DNA from: JAAYTY01 sp964569245
GTDB taxonomy: Bacteria; Fermentibacterota; Fermentibacteria; Fermentibacterales; Fermentibacteraceae
Direction: 5' to 3'
DNA: 32,112 bases
NCBI GenBank assembly: GCA_964569245.1
Contig: CAZMTK010000017.1
Location: forward strand, 1-32,112
In this document: piece after piece, positions 15,704 through 23,405 of the stretch
Layout: each line of letters opens with the position of its first letter
Position numbering within the stretch: position 1 is the first letter of the stretch
The notes under the pieces: model-generated
Told to the model about the DNA's origin: nothing
Databases searched by the model: none
What the model saw: only the letters and a program-made list of their open reading frames with translations
Translations under genes and position numbers: made by a program

Positions 15704-16870
15704 ATGCAAGCCGGCGGGCTCCTGGAGGGGTTCAACCGGGTTGCAGGGGTCACCGGCTTCGGCAATGTCAGCATCGGGAACATCGTGATGATAGTCATAG
15801 GGCTCCTGATGATCTCCCTCGCCATCAGAAGGAACTACGAGCCGCTGCTGCTGATCCCCATCGGCTTCGGGATAATCGCGGGAAACATCCCCTACAATCC
15901 GGGGCTTATGCCCATCGGTTATCAGGATGTGCTGGGCGGCCAGCAGTCCGTGTTCAGGCTCTTCTACTTCGGCATATCCTCCGGCCTGTTCCCCCCTCTG
16001 ATCTTCCTCGGCATAGGAGCGATGACAGATTTCAGCGCCCTGCTGTCGAACCCCAAGCTGCTGCTCCTCGGCGCCGCCGCACAGCTCGGCATCTTCGTCA
16101 CTCTGCTGGGCGCCCTTCTGCTGGGGTTCGACCTCAAGCAGGCAGCCTCGATCGGCATCATCGGAGGCGCCGACGGACCGACCTCGATATTCGTTGCGAG
16201 TCAGATGGCGCCGAGCCTTCTGGGGGCGATAGCGATAGCGGCCTACTCGTACATGGGCCTGGTACCGGTGATACAGCCGCCCATCATGCGGCTGCTCACT
16301 ACGAAGAAGGAGCGCCTCATAAGGATGAGGGCCTCGAGGAAGGTCTCGCGCACCGAGCGCCTGGTCTTCCCCGTCGCCGCCTTCATCGTGACGGCATTCA
16401 TCGCGCCGGGAGCCATCACGCTTCTCGGAATGCTCTTCTTCGGGAACCTCCTCAGGGAGAGCGGTGTCACACAGAGGCTGGCGGAGAGCGCACAGGGGGC
16501 GCTGAACAACATCGTCGTCATGATTCTCGGATTCTCGGTCGGGACCAGCACGCAGGCATCCAGATTCCTCACTCCGCAATCCATAAAGATCTTCCTGCTG
16601 GGCGCCTTCAGCTTCGCAGTCGCATCGGCCGGCGGCGTGCTCTTCGCCAAGTTCATGAATCTCTTCCTCAAGGACGAGGACAAGATCAACCCGCTGATCG
16701 GGTCGGCAGGGGTGTCCGCAGTGCCCGACTCGGCCCGGGTCTCCGAGGTCGAAGGACGCCGCTACGATCCCGACAATCATCTTCTCATGCATGCCATGGG
16801 ACCCAATGTCGCAGGGGTGATCGGCAGCGCGATTGCGGCCGGATTCCTTCTCGGAATGATACCCCACTGA
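15704..16870 (+). CDS. mmdB: sodium-translocating decarboxylase beta subunit
   Basis: The protein of about 388 residues with 9-11 hydrophobic segments matches the OadB/MmdB/GcdB family: GNIVMIVIGLLMISLAI, GAMTDFSALLSNPK (with the membrane-embedded Asp of TDF), IIGGADGPTSIFVAS and NNIVVMILGFSVGTST. It decarboxylates carboxybiotin and exports Na+. ATG 15704 is preferred because the family begins shortly before the first helix; TTG 15668 is an upstream alternative. Neither has a good ribosome site, so coupling to mmdC is likely. This is the last gene of the methylmalonyl-CoA set. Confidence 0.92.
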   Translation: MQAGGLLEGFNRVAGVTGFGNVSIGNIVMIVIGLLMISLAIRRNYEPLLLIPIGFGIIAGNIPYNPGLMPIGYQDVLGGQQSVFRLFYFGISSGLFPPLIFLGIGAMTDFSALLSNPKLLLLGAAAQLGIFVTLLGALLLGFDLKQAASIGIIGGADGPTSIFVASQMAPSLLGAIAIAAYSYMGLVPVIQPPIMRLLTTKKERLIRMRASRKVSRTERLVFPVAAFIVTAFIAPGAITLLGMLFFGNLLRESGVTQRLAESAQGALNNIVVMILGFSVGTSTQASRFLTPQSIKIFLLGAFSFAVASAGGVLFAKFMNLFLKDEDKINPLIGSAGVSAVPDSARVSEVEGRRYDPDNHLLMHAMGPNVAGVIGSAIAAGFLLGMIPH

Positions 16871-16892
16871 GATCTGCAAGGCAGAGCCCGAA

Positions 16893-17867
16893 GTGCGCGA
16901 GTACGACTATCTGGTGACCGGAGGGGCCGGATTCATAGGCTCGCACCTGTGCGAGAGGCTCCTGTCGTCCGGTGCCAGCGTGATGGTGCTCGACGACCTC
17001 TCCACTGGCAGCATGGCCAACCTAGAGAACTGCGTCTCGAACAGGTCGTTCGGCTTCACCGAGGGGTCGGTGTGCGACGAGGGAAGGGTTTCCGACCTTG
17101 CCGCGATGTGCTGCTCGATCATCCACCTCGCAGCCGCGGTGGGCGTCGAGAACATCATCCGGCAGCCCGTGGAGACGATCGAGGTGAACGTGCGGGGCAC
17201 CGAGAACGTCCTCCGTGCGGCGAGCAGGAAGCGCATGAGGACATTCATTGCCTCCACCTCCGAAGTGTACGGCAAGGGCGAGGCTGTACCCTTCTCGGAG
17301 GAGGGCGACCTGGTCTTCGGCCCCACCAGCCGCAGCCGCTGGAGCTATGCATGCTCGAAGACGATAGACGAATTCCTCGCTCTCGCGTATGCGAAGGACA
17401 GGGGGCTTCCCGTCACCATCGGACGGCTTTTCAACACAGTCGGTCCCAGACAGACCGGGAGATACGGAATGGTCCTGCCCCGGTTCATCGCACAGGCAGC
17501 ATCAGGCAAGCCCATAACGGTTTACGGTGACGGCAGGCAGACAAGGTGCTTCAGCCTCGTGGACGAGGTGGTTTCCTGCATCATCGCGCTGCTCGCGACC
17601 GAAAGGTCCGTCGGGCTCGCGGTGAACATCGGCTCGACCCAGGAGATATCCATACTCGACCTCGCCGCCAGGGTGAAGGAGAGAACCGGTTCGTCCTCCG
17701 AGATCCGCATCGTACCCTACGACGAGGCCTATCCGAAGGATTTCGAGGACATGCAGAGGCGCGTGCCCGACGTGAGCCGCTTGAAGAATCTGACGGGCAT
17801 TGCGCCGTGTGCCGGCATCGACGAGATCATAGACAGGATTCTCGCGAGCGGGATTCCGCAGGCTTGA
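16893..17867 (+). CDS. NAD-dependent sugar-nucleotide epimerase/dehydratase (extended SDR)
   Basis: The 324-residue extended short-chain dehydrogenase has the NAD site TGGAGFIGSH, a catalytic region STSEVYG and YACSK (the YxxxK pair), and GRLFNTVGPRQTGRYGMVLPRF, as in UDP-glucose 4-epimerase and UDP-glucuronate decarboxylase relatives. It probably acts on a nucleotide sugar for cell-surface polysaccharide. Epimerase, dehydratase and decarboxylase cannot be distinguished by eye. The GTG start is 23 bases after mmdB, and its stop overlaps the next gene by 4 bases. Confidence 0.85.
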   Translation: MREYDYLVTGGAGFIGSHLCERLLSSGASVMVLDDLSTGSMANLENCVSNRSFGFTEGSVCDEGRVSDLAAMCCSIIHLAAAVGVENIIRQPVETIEVNVRGTENVLRAASRKRMRTFIASTSEVYGKGEAVPFSEEGDLVFGPTSRSRWSYACSKTIDEFLALAYAKDRGLPVTIGRLFNTVGPRQTGRYGMVLPRFIAQAASGKPITVYGDGRQTRCFSLVDEVVSCIIALLATERSVGLAVNIGSTQEISILDLAARVKERTGSSSEIRIVPYDEAYPKDFEDMQRRVPDVSRLKNLTGIAPCAGIDEIIDRILASGIPQA

Positions 17868-18646
17868 GCCTCTCGAGAATCTCCAGCCCATCGAATCAAT
17901 CCCTGAAACGGGCCCGGTCTATTTCGTCTCCGTCGGGTGTGAGGCGCGAGGGCCTGTATCTTGCCGAGGGATTCCGCGTCGTGATGGACATCCTGGCGAC
18001 TTCTCCGGGAAGCGTGGTCGAGGTGATGGCCAGCGAGAGCTTTGCCGCGGAGCATCAAGACCTGTCGAGCTGCAAGGCCGAGCGTGTGCTGGTTGTGCCT
18101 GACCGGCTGTTCTCCGGGGTGTCCGCCACAGTCCACTCGCAGGGGATAGTCGCCGTTTGCTCTCTGCCTTCCCCGCGGCTGGAGGATGTCGTTCTCACCT
18201 GCAGGCCCTGCCTTGTGCTGGACAGGATCGCCGACCCCGGGAATGTCGGAACCATGATCCGCACGGCGGCCGCGTTCGACTGTCCGGCCGTGATACTGAC
18301 AAGGGGATCGTGCGAGGCCTACTCGGCCAAGGCCGTCAGAGCTTCGGCAGGGGCGGCGGCGAAGATGATGGTAGTGCAGGAAGTTACACCCGAGATGCTC
18401 TCCGAATGGGCTTGTGCGGAAGCAGTCACCCTGGTGGCCGCCGTGCTTGACGGAACGCCCTTCGAGAATCTCGTTGCACCCGAAAGGCATGCCATAGTGA
18501 TCGGAAGCGAGGCCGAAGGGCTTTCCGACGAAGTGCTGGCTTCGTGTGCCATGCGGGTGAAGATCCCTATTTCTCCGTCCGTCGAATCACTCAATGCCGC
18601 AGTCGCAGCCGGCATCCTGCTCGGATGCCGGCATGCCTCCGTCTAG
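17864..18646 (+). CDS. TrmH/SpoU-family RNA 2'-O-methyltransferase
   Basis: The 260-residue protein begins ISSPSNQSLK...LYLAEGFRVV, the substrate-binding N-terminal domain typical of the family. It then shows the three SPOUT motifs: DRIADPGNVGTMIRTAAAF, IVIGSEAEGLSDEV and IPISPSVESLNAAVAAGI. It should form the SPOUT trefoil knot, bind S-adenosylmethionine and methylate a ribose in rRNA or tRNA; the target cannot be named. The start chosen is TTG 17864, overlapping the upstream stop (TTGA), because it yields the family N-terminus. There is no strong ribosome site. Confidence 0.88.
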   Translation: MSLSRISSPSNQSLKRARSISSPSGVRREGLYLAEGFRVVMDILATSPGSVVEVMASESFAAEHQDLSSCKAERVLVVPDRLFSGVSATVHSQGIVAVCSLPSPRLEDVVLTCRPCLVLDRIADPGNVGTMIRTAAAFDCPAVILTRGSCEAYSAKAVRASAGAAAKMMVVQEVTPEMLSEWACAEAVTLVAAVLDGTPFENLVAPERHAIVIGSEAEGLSDEVLASCAMRVKIPISPSVESLNAAVAAGILLGCRHASV

Positions 18647-18676
18647 AATGCAAGCCTTGTCTCCATCCTCCAGCTA

Positions 18677-18705
18677 TTGACATCGAGAAAAACCTTCCTT
18701 AATAC
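18677..18705 (+). promoter_or_regulatory. sigma70-type promoter of the thioredoxin-like gene
   Basis: A perfect TTGACA at 18677-18682 is followed, after 17 bases, by TAATAC (18700-18705). It stands in an AT-richer gap of 144 bases with a ribosome site and gene downstream. Confidence 0.6.
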
Positions 18706-18729
18706 TCATGTATTGGTGAGGCAGGTTAA

Positions 18730-18747
18730 CTGTCGGCTTTCCGACAG
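18730..18747 (+). promoter_or_regulatory. hairpin in the 5' leader of the thioredoxin-like gene
   Basis: A perfect 7-bp stem CTGTCGG/CCGACAG with loop CTTT lies 43 bases before the start codon and is followed by a T/G-rich stretch. It may be an attenuator or an mRNA-stabilising leader structure. Confidence 0.45.
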
Positions 18748-18790
18748 CAGTTTGGTTTGTCTGGGCAGCTTTCCTTGAGGAGGTGGTTCG

Positions 18791-19795
18791 ATGAAGAAAT
18801 TCCTGGCTCTCTGTCTTCTGGCTGCTGCTGGCGTCGCCTTCTCTGCTGAGAGAGTGGTGCTGTTCGAGGAATTCACACAGATCGGTTGAGGCTCCTGCGG
18901 AAGCAGCTGGTCAGCTGTGAAGACGCTCGTAAACAGTTATCTCGCCACCAATGACATCGCTCCCCAGATTCTGTTCTACAACGGTCCCGCTGCAAACGCA
19001 TACAACTCCGGCCGCCAGTCGTTCTACGGCTGGAACGCCACACCCACCTTCCAGATCGACGGAGTGAACCAGCAGCTAGGGTGGAGCCAGACGAACGTAC
19101 AGAACTACATCAACAGCAGGCTGGCTGTCCCCTCCTACTGCAACATCGGAGTGACAGTGGTGGGGAACGCCTCCGGCGGCACGGCCTATTACACCATCAC
19201 CGCCGAGCAGGCCCTGGCCTCGTCGCTGAAGCTCTACTCCGCAATCATCGAGGACAACGACATAGCTACTTCGGCCTACGGCGTCTACGAAGGCCAGGTT
19301 CTCATGTGGGAGCCCAGGGCGTGGCCCGCGGGAGCAACCGGCACTACCATCAGCTTCACTGGTCCCTATCCGCAGACGCTGAACTTCAACTTCCCCTACA
19401 CCCTGAATCCCGCCGAACACAACTTCAATAACCTCAGGATCATAGCCTACGTCCAGACTACTACGGGCAACAAGGAAGTCCAGAACGCCTTCTACATGGA
19501 CATGCCCACCACGGCCACCGGCGTCTATGAAGACGGCACCGCCCCAGTCGCGCAGACAGCCCAACTCCTGATAGGCCCCAACCCCAGCACTACCGGCTTC
19601 TTAAGCATCGGCGCGGTAATGCCCCAGGGCGTTACCGGGACGATTTCGGTCTACGACATGTCCGGAAGGGTGATCGACAGCTTCGATGCTTCCGTACCCG
19701 AGACCGAGTACGTCAGGGAGACGGGGGTCTACCTCGTAAGACTGGAGACCAGCGACGGCCAGGTGGTCACCGAGAGGTGCACCGTCCTGGACTGA
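18791..19795 (+). CDS. candidate secreted selenoprotein, thioredoxin/Omp28-like, UxxC motif, with C-terminal sorting domain
   Basis: ATG 18791 has GAGGAGG 7 bases upstream and starts a clear signal peptide (MKKFLALCLLAAAGVAFSAE). Codon 33 (18887-18889) is TGA, after which the same frame runs 301 codons to the stop at 19793-19795. The break sits in EEFTQIG-(TGA)-GSCGSSW, exactly where thioredoxin-fold proteins have the first Cys of CxxC. The cis-Pro segment NATPTFQIDG follows about 60 residues later. The C-terminus (VYDMSGRVIDSF...GVYLVRLE) is a T9SS-like sorting domain. Reading TGA as selenocysteine gives a 334-residue periplasmic or surface redox protein. A SECIS-like hairpin lies just downstream. 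A nonsense mutation or base error is the alternative. Confidence 0.75.
18887..18918 (+). promoter_or_regulatory. candidate bacterial SECIS element (UGA plus hairpin)
   Basis: After the in-frame TGA, a stem CAGCT (18904-18908) and AGCTG (18913-18917), extendable by a G-U pair, encloses loop GGTC. The loop is 19 bases from the TGA and begins with GG. Known bacterial SECIS elements have a short stem-loop with a loop G at roughly this distance; the E. coli fdhF loop also contains GGUC. Confidence 0.6.
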
Positions 19796-19812
19796 GAAAT
19801 CCGGTTCGAACG

Positions 19813-19838
19813 AAGGCCGCCCCTGCTGGGGCGGCCTT
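19813..19838 (+). terminator. strong terminator after the thioredoxin-like gene
   Basis: A perfect 11-bp stem AAGGCCGCCCC/GGGGCGGCCTT with loop TGCT is followed by CCCTTTCCCC, 17 bases past the stop. It may also work in the reverse direction for tRNA-Ser transcripts. Confidence 0.8.
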
Positions 19839-19920
19839 CCCTTTCCCCGCAACATGAACATCCGGGAAGCGCTAGCAGGTTGACCCCTGCCGGGCTGTTC
19901 CGTCTCCGATTGGACGACGG

Positions 19921-20012
19921 TGGCGGAGGGGGTGGGATTCGAACCCACGGACCTCCGAAAGGAGGTCAACGGTTTTCGAGACCGCCCCGATCGACCTCTC
20001 TGGCACCCCTCC
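19921..20012 (-). tRNA. tRNA-Ser (anticodon CGA)
   Basis: On the minus strand, acceptor GGAGGGG pairs with CCCCTCC. The anticodon stem GCGGT/ACCGT, whose outermost G-T position pairs as a wobble, encloses CTCGAAA (anticodon CGA). A long class II variable arm GACCTCC-TTTC-GGAGGTC is present. The T-arm is GTGGG-TTCGAAT-CCCAC. Discriminator G is followed by an encoded CCA (19921-19923). The long variable arm confirms serine. Confidence 0.95.
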
Positions 20013-20063
20013 GCCGAAGGCCCCCGAATATCGCCCCGCCCGCTCCCCTGTGCAACGGGACGG

Positions 20064-20198
20064 CAGTATCAGGTTGAAGAAACTTAAGAAACGGGAACGC
20101 TGCCGAGAAGGTCTGTCTGCTCCAGATGCCCTAGTTCGAGAGAACTGTGGTCTTCGTAACGAGATCGGGGTTTCTTAAGTTTCTTTAACCTGATACTG
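20064..20198. repeat. inverted-repeat element, copy B
   Basis: The 29-base arms 20064-20092 and 20170-20198 match as inverted repeats at 28 of 29 positions, with CAGTATCAGGTT outermost and AAGAAACTTAAGAAAC inner. The 77-base interior has no ORF. The arms match those of copy A at 9997-10165. Both interiors share a CTGCT..AGATGCCC segment near the right arm. Unlike copy A, it sits between divergent units (tRNA-Ser and the ferredoxin cluster), so termination is not its obvious job. The 325-base gap 20013-20338 otherwise holds only a weak promoter. Confidence 0.85.
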
Positions 20199-20210
20199 GT
20201 GCTGTCCTAC

Positions 20211-20239
20211 TTGTCCGATCGGTTTCGGTGCCGTATTTA
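20211..20239 (+). promoter_or_regulatory. possible promoter of the ferredoxin cluster
   Basis: TTGTCC (20211-20216) and TATTTA (20234-20239) are 17 bases apart, directly after repeat copy B and about 100 bases before the first ferredoxin gene. The match is partial. Confidence 0.35.
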
Positions 20240-20338
20240 TTGACGGCATGAACATCTGGAACCTCTTCCTGATCGAGGGTATTAGCTCCGTTGGGATGAG
20301 GTTCGCAGAAGTCGTCGCATACCCGGGAGGTTGCGGAC

Positions 20339-21148
20339 ATGACGAGGGTTGCAATAAAGGTCGTCCTTATGCTCCTTCTCCCGATCACAGCCTGTCTGTC
20401 CGCGAGCGACGGATACGGCCCGGCTCCGGTTCTGGGCTCCACGACTCTCCTGGTTGACACAGGCTTTACACCGGGCCCCTACGCCTTCGCGCTCGGGGAG
20501 TACCCTGTGTTCGTCCTGCACTGGGAGCCCGCTGAGAACGCCGAGTACTATCTGGCAGCCGTCTCCCCCCAGCCCATAACTGCGGAGAACTTCGACCGGG
20601 CAGTCGTCATCGATACGATTCCCTCCGGGCAGGATTCCGCATGGGTGGCTCTCCAGCCCGAGGTATTCAGCAACACATGCATCGGCTGCGGTCTGTGTGC
20701 AGAAGCCTGTCCCCATGATGCGATAACGCTTATCGACGGCAGGGCCGTGATCAACCTCGATCTGTGCACTTCCTGCGGGCAGTGTGTGCTTGCCTGCCCG
20801 GTGGCCGCCATTTCCGACAACCACTACGGCAAGTTCTACCACTTCGCGCTGAGAGCCTACTCCTCTTCCGGCACTCCGTCCGAAGAAATCGCAGCGACTG
20901 CCGGCCGTTACAGGATGATCTACAAGAACGATCCGTCGAGATGCGCGCGCTGCTTCAACTACCAGACAGGCCAGTCAACCTGCTTCGCTGTGATCAACGA
21001 ACCGCCATGTCCGGTGGACGCACTCTACCTGCTCGATGACTTCCTCGTCCTGATCGACTACGACAAGTGCATCCACTGCGGCCAGTGCTTCATCCACTGC
21101 AGAACCGACGGCCTCTTCTCGCTGAGCAACTACGTGGAGGCCGAGTAG
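20339..21148 (+). CDS. lipoprotein polyferredoxin with four 4Fe-4S-type Cys clusters
   Basis: The 269-residue protein begins with a lipoprotein signal (VVLMLLLPITAC, Cys19 the lipidated residue), so it should leave the cytoplasm. Residues 30-110 look like a beta-sandwich (fibronectin III-like) domain. Four ferredoxin-type motifs follow: Cys114/117/120/124, Cys143/146/149/153, a spaced set Cys202/205/215/224 and Cys244/247/250/254. It may hold up to four 4Fe-4S clusters. Ferredoxins are normally cytoplasmic, so an exported one is unusual. The ATG has GGGAGG 8 bases upstream. It is first of a run of four exported ferredoxin-like genes and probably relays electrons between the cell envelope and an outside partner (inference). 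Confidence 0.85.
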   Translation: MTRVAIKVVLMLLLPITACLSASDGYGPAPVLGSTTLLVDTGFTPGPYAFALGEYPVFVLHWEPAENAEYYLAAVSPQPITAENFDRAVVIDTIPSGQDSAWVALQPEVFSNTCIGCGLCAEACPHDAITLIDGRAVINLDLCTSCGQCVLACPVAAISDNHYGKFYHFALRAYSSSGTPSEEIAATAGRYRMIYKNDPSRCARCFNYQTGQSTCFAVINEPPCPVDALYLLDDFLVLIDYDKCIHCGQCFIHCRTDGLFSLSNYVEAE

Positions 21149-21217
21149 AAGCGGATAAGGTCTTATCGGGACCGGCGTCTCCCCATGGGAGATGATCGGC
21201 CGGAGGGAGGGGCGGTC

Positions 21218-21706
21218 TTGCAGAGGTTCCTTCTCGCATCTCTGGCGGTCGCGGCGGTTGCCTCGGCGGATCTGACGCTGTCTTTTGCGGACAACGGGGC
21301 AGCGATACTGTCCTGGATGCAGTCCGATACTGTATTCGATCATCTCGAGCTAAGGGTTTCCATGTCGCCTTTCGAGGACGGCGACGTGGGGAAAGGCTCC
21401 GTTCTTCGCAAGATCCTGCCCGAGCGTGATGGCTCCATGCCGACAAGCATAGAGATTCCCGGCTCGTTCGTGGTCGATCCGGAGGTGTGCATCGGCTGCG
21501 GGCTCTGCATCTCCAGGTGCCCTGTAGGGGCCATCGAGCTGGTTGACGGAGCCGCCGTGATCGATCCCGACAAGTGCATCGCCTGCGGTCTGTGCGTAGC
21601 CTCGTGCCCTGTGGGAGCCATCTTCTCCCCGACCTCCGAAGGGCCGCACTTCGCTCTCGTTGGAGTAACGGCCGATGGAAGGCGCACCATGCTGGAGATC
21701 TACTAG
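21218..21706 (+). CDS. exported ferredoxin-like protein, two 4Fe-4S motifs
   Basis: The start chosen is TTG 21218, preceded by GGAGGGAGGGG, giving signal peptide MQRFLLASLAVAAVASAD and a 162-residue protein. ATG 21185 is in frame but would put 11 polar residues before the signal. Residues 18-85 form a beta-rich domain resembling that of the upstream lipoprotein (VFDHLELRVSMSPF). Two clusters follow: Cys91/94/97/101 and Cys120/123/126/130, each ending CPVGAI. No lipobox is seen, so it may be free in the periplasm or exported further. It lies 69 bases downstream of the first ferredoxin gene and 2 bases before the next. Confidence 0.82.
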   Translation: MQRFLLASLAVAAVASADLTLSFADNGAAILSWMQSDTVFDHLELRVSMSPFEDGDVGKGSVLRKILPERDGSMPTSIEIPGSFVVDPEVCIGCGLCISRCPVGAIELVDGAAVIDPDKCIACGLCVASCPVGAIFSPTSEGPHFALVGVTADGRRTMLEIY

Positions 21707-21708
21707 AG

Positions 21709-21939
21709 ATGCCGCGGCGCTTCCACCTCCCTCTGCTTCTTCTGGTCATCGCTGCGATCGCCTTCGCAGGCGTCAGATTCAGGGTAGAGTCGGCGAACTG
21801 CTCGGGCTGCGGAGATTGCGAGCGTATCTGCCCTGTGGGAGCCATAGAGGTCGTCGACGGCAAGTCGAGTATCGATCCCGAGATCTGCATCGGCTGCGGA
21901 CAGTGTCTGGGGGTATGCACTCATGACGCGATACGCTAG
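21709..21939 (+). CDS. small exported or membrane-anchored ferredoxin
   Basis: The 76-residue protein has an N-terminal signal or anchor (PRRFHLPLLLLVIAAIAFAG) directly followed by a two-cluster ferredoxin: Cys31/34/37/41 and Cys60/63/66/70. It has the classic pseudo-twofold repeat GAIEVVDGKSSIDPEIC. The ATG is 2 bases after the previous stop. The 3' end overlaps the next gene by 17 bases. It is so short that it is essentially a ferredoxin domain with an export signal. Confidence 0.82.
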   Translation: MPRRFHLPLLLLVIAAIAFAGVRFRVESANCSGCGDCERICPVGAIEVVDGKSSIDPEICIGCGQCLGVCTHDAIR

Positions 21940-22162
21940 CCTCCTCACCGCGGCATTCCTCCTCCTGCTTTCTTGCAGCAACCCCGAGGGCAATACTCAG
22001 CTCTTCGTGGACCAGGAACTGTGCATCGGCTGCGCGAAGTGCGAGGAAGTGTGCCCCTACGGGGCCATCGAGGTCATAGACGGCGACGCAGTGATAGATC
22101 CGGCCCTGTGCCACCTGTGCATGCGCTGCGTAGAAGAGTGCCCGAAGGGGGCGATCTACTGA
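21923..22162 (+). CDS. small lipoprotein ferredoxin
   Basis: The 79-residue protein has a lipoprotein signal (LLTAAFLLLLSC, Cys18 lipidated) and a two-cluster ferredoxin: Cys34/37/40/44 and Cys63/66/69/73. Its GAIEVIDGDAVIDPALC linker is close to those of its neighbours, so these genes look like tandem duplicates. GGGGG lies about 8 bases before the ATG. Its stop overlaps the start of the barrel gene (TGATG), which ties expression of the two together. Confidence 0.85.
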   Translation: MTRYASLLTAAFLLLLSCSNPEGNTQLFVDQELCIGCAKCEEVCPYGAIEVIDGDAVIDPALCHLCMRCVEECPKGAIY

Positions 22163-23358
22163 TGCGCGCGCAGATGATGGCGATTGTTGCGCTGGCAGCC
22201 GTCTGCCTGGCGTCATCCCTGGAATTCTCCCAGCATGCCGCCCTCCGGCTGGAATCAGACAGTTTGGGCCTCGACCCCGGCAGACGGCGTGCCGAGTGGA
22301 GCGGTCTGCTCGAAGGCCGCCGGTGGGAGTTCGGCCTGCGGGAGAGGATCCTCCTCTCCGACAGCGGAGGAGTAGTACCGAGATGGCTTCTGGGGCGTAG
22401 CGACCTCGAGGCCGAAGCCAGGGCCTTTCTCGGCCCTGTTACCGTGAACCCCTCTTTCAGGTGGAGCAGCGAGATCGACGAGGGCCCGATGACGATCCTG
22501 CCCGTGCAGGCTGGCGAGGCCTTCGACAGGGGCTTCATGAGGCCGACCTTCACAGCCCATGCCGGCCTGCCCGCAGGGTTCTCCCTGTCAGCCACCGGCA
22601 GCATGCTGGACAGGTCGCTCGAGATGGAGGACGGGAGCAGTCCCGGCTGGTCCGCCGCGCAGTACGGAGGTGCTCTGGAGTGGAAGGCACCCCGGGGTTT
22701 CGAGATGTACGCCGGGGGATACTCCAGCTCAACCGATGCAGGCGACCTGGGCTGGAACAGTGACTGGAGCAGGCTCGACGCCGGGGTACGCTCCGGCCCG
22801 GTGAGCCTGCCGGCTCGCACGCAGGTGCTCGCGGACTTCCGCTTCACCGGCTGGGAAGGCGAAGACTACCTGGGCATGGACCTGGGGCAGAGGGTTAGCT
22901 GCAGCGCAAGGGCCGTCAGGTGGCTGACGCCGAAGATCAGCCTCAATGTCACAGGGAGAGCGTGCTTCGACAGACGCGAGGGAGAGTGGAGCAGATCGCT
23001 CGGCGCCGGGATCGCCAGGGTGAATTTCTTCTTCGGTCTTCCGGCGCTGAATCCATCGTCGCTCATGCTAGGAGGCATGTACACCTCCTCCGCCTTCTCC
23101 ACGTCGAGGCTGGAGGCATCATCCCGCGTGAAGCTCTATCGAGACCTGTACGCCCTGCTCTCGGGCGACTTCAGATCCGGACCGACGACTTATCCCGGCG
23201 CTCCCGCCTCGCGACGGAGGATGGTTCTGGGAACAGGGCTCGAATACAGGCTGGGCACGACTGCCGTGATCTGGGCTCGGGTGGAGCAGGAACGGACCGA
23301 GCTCGCCCAGGTCGAGAACTGGACCCGGCTGGAGGCCGGGCTGGAGATTGCACCGTAG
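22162..23358 (+). CDS. putative outer-membrane beta-barrel (porin-like) protein
   Basis: No named family is recognised. The 398-residue protein starts with a signal peptide (MRAQMMAIVALAAVCLASS). It continues as many 8-12-residue alternating strands with Gly/Ser/Asp turns, such as RRWEFGLRERILLSD, VTVNPSFRWSSE, PAGFSLSATGSML, PRGFEMYAGGYSS, TQVLADFRFTGW and TRLEAGLEIAP at the C-terminus. This is the appearance of a transmembrane barrel of roughly 16 or more strands. The start at 22162 sits in the stop of the preceding ferredoxin gene. By analogy with porin-cytochrome conduits it could let ferredoxins pass electrons across the outer membrane; that is inference from context. Confidence 0.65.
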   Translation: MRAQMMAIVALAAVCLASSLEFSQHAALRLESDSLGLDPGRRRAEWSGLLEGRRWEFGLRERILLSDSGGVVPRWLLGRSDLEAEARAFLGPVTVNPSFRWSSEIDEGPMTILPVQAGEAFDRGFMRPTFTAHAGLPAGFSLSATGSMLDRSLEMEDGSSPGWSAAQYGGALEWKAPRGFEMYAGGYSSSTDAGDLGWNSDWSRLDAGVRSGPVSLPARTQVLADFRFTGWEGEDYLGMDLGQRVSCSARAVRWLTPKISLNVTGRACFDRREGEWSRSLGAGIARVNFFFGLPALNPSSLMLGGMYTSSAFSTSRLEASSRVKLYRDLYALLSGDFRSGPTTYPGAPASRRRMVLGTGLEYRLGTTAVIWARVEQERTELAQVENWTRLEAGLEIAP

Positions 23359-23363
23359 CGTTC

Positions 23364-23384
23364 CGCTCCCGGAACCCGGGAGCG
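23364..23384 (+). terminator. hairpin after the barrel gene
   Basis: An 8-bp stem CGCTCCCG/CGGGAGCG with loop GAACC begins 6 bases after the stop and is followed by AAGGGATTGTTGT. It is a likely terminator or mRNA 3'-end stabiliser. Confidence 0.6.
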
Positions 23385-23405
23385 AAGGGATTGTTGTCTC
23401 TGGAA

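Noticed and set aside
15647..16879. Long minus-strand open frame (410 codons)
   Set aside because: Antisense to the beta subunit mmdB; the product is charged and low-complexity, while the plus strand has clear membrane helices and motifs.
20248..20457. Small plus-strand ORF before the ferredoxin cluster
   Set aside because: It has no ribosome site and overlaps the well-supported start of the lipoprotein ferredoxin in another frame.
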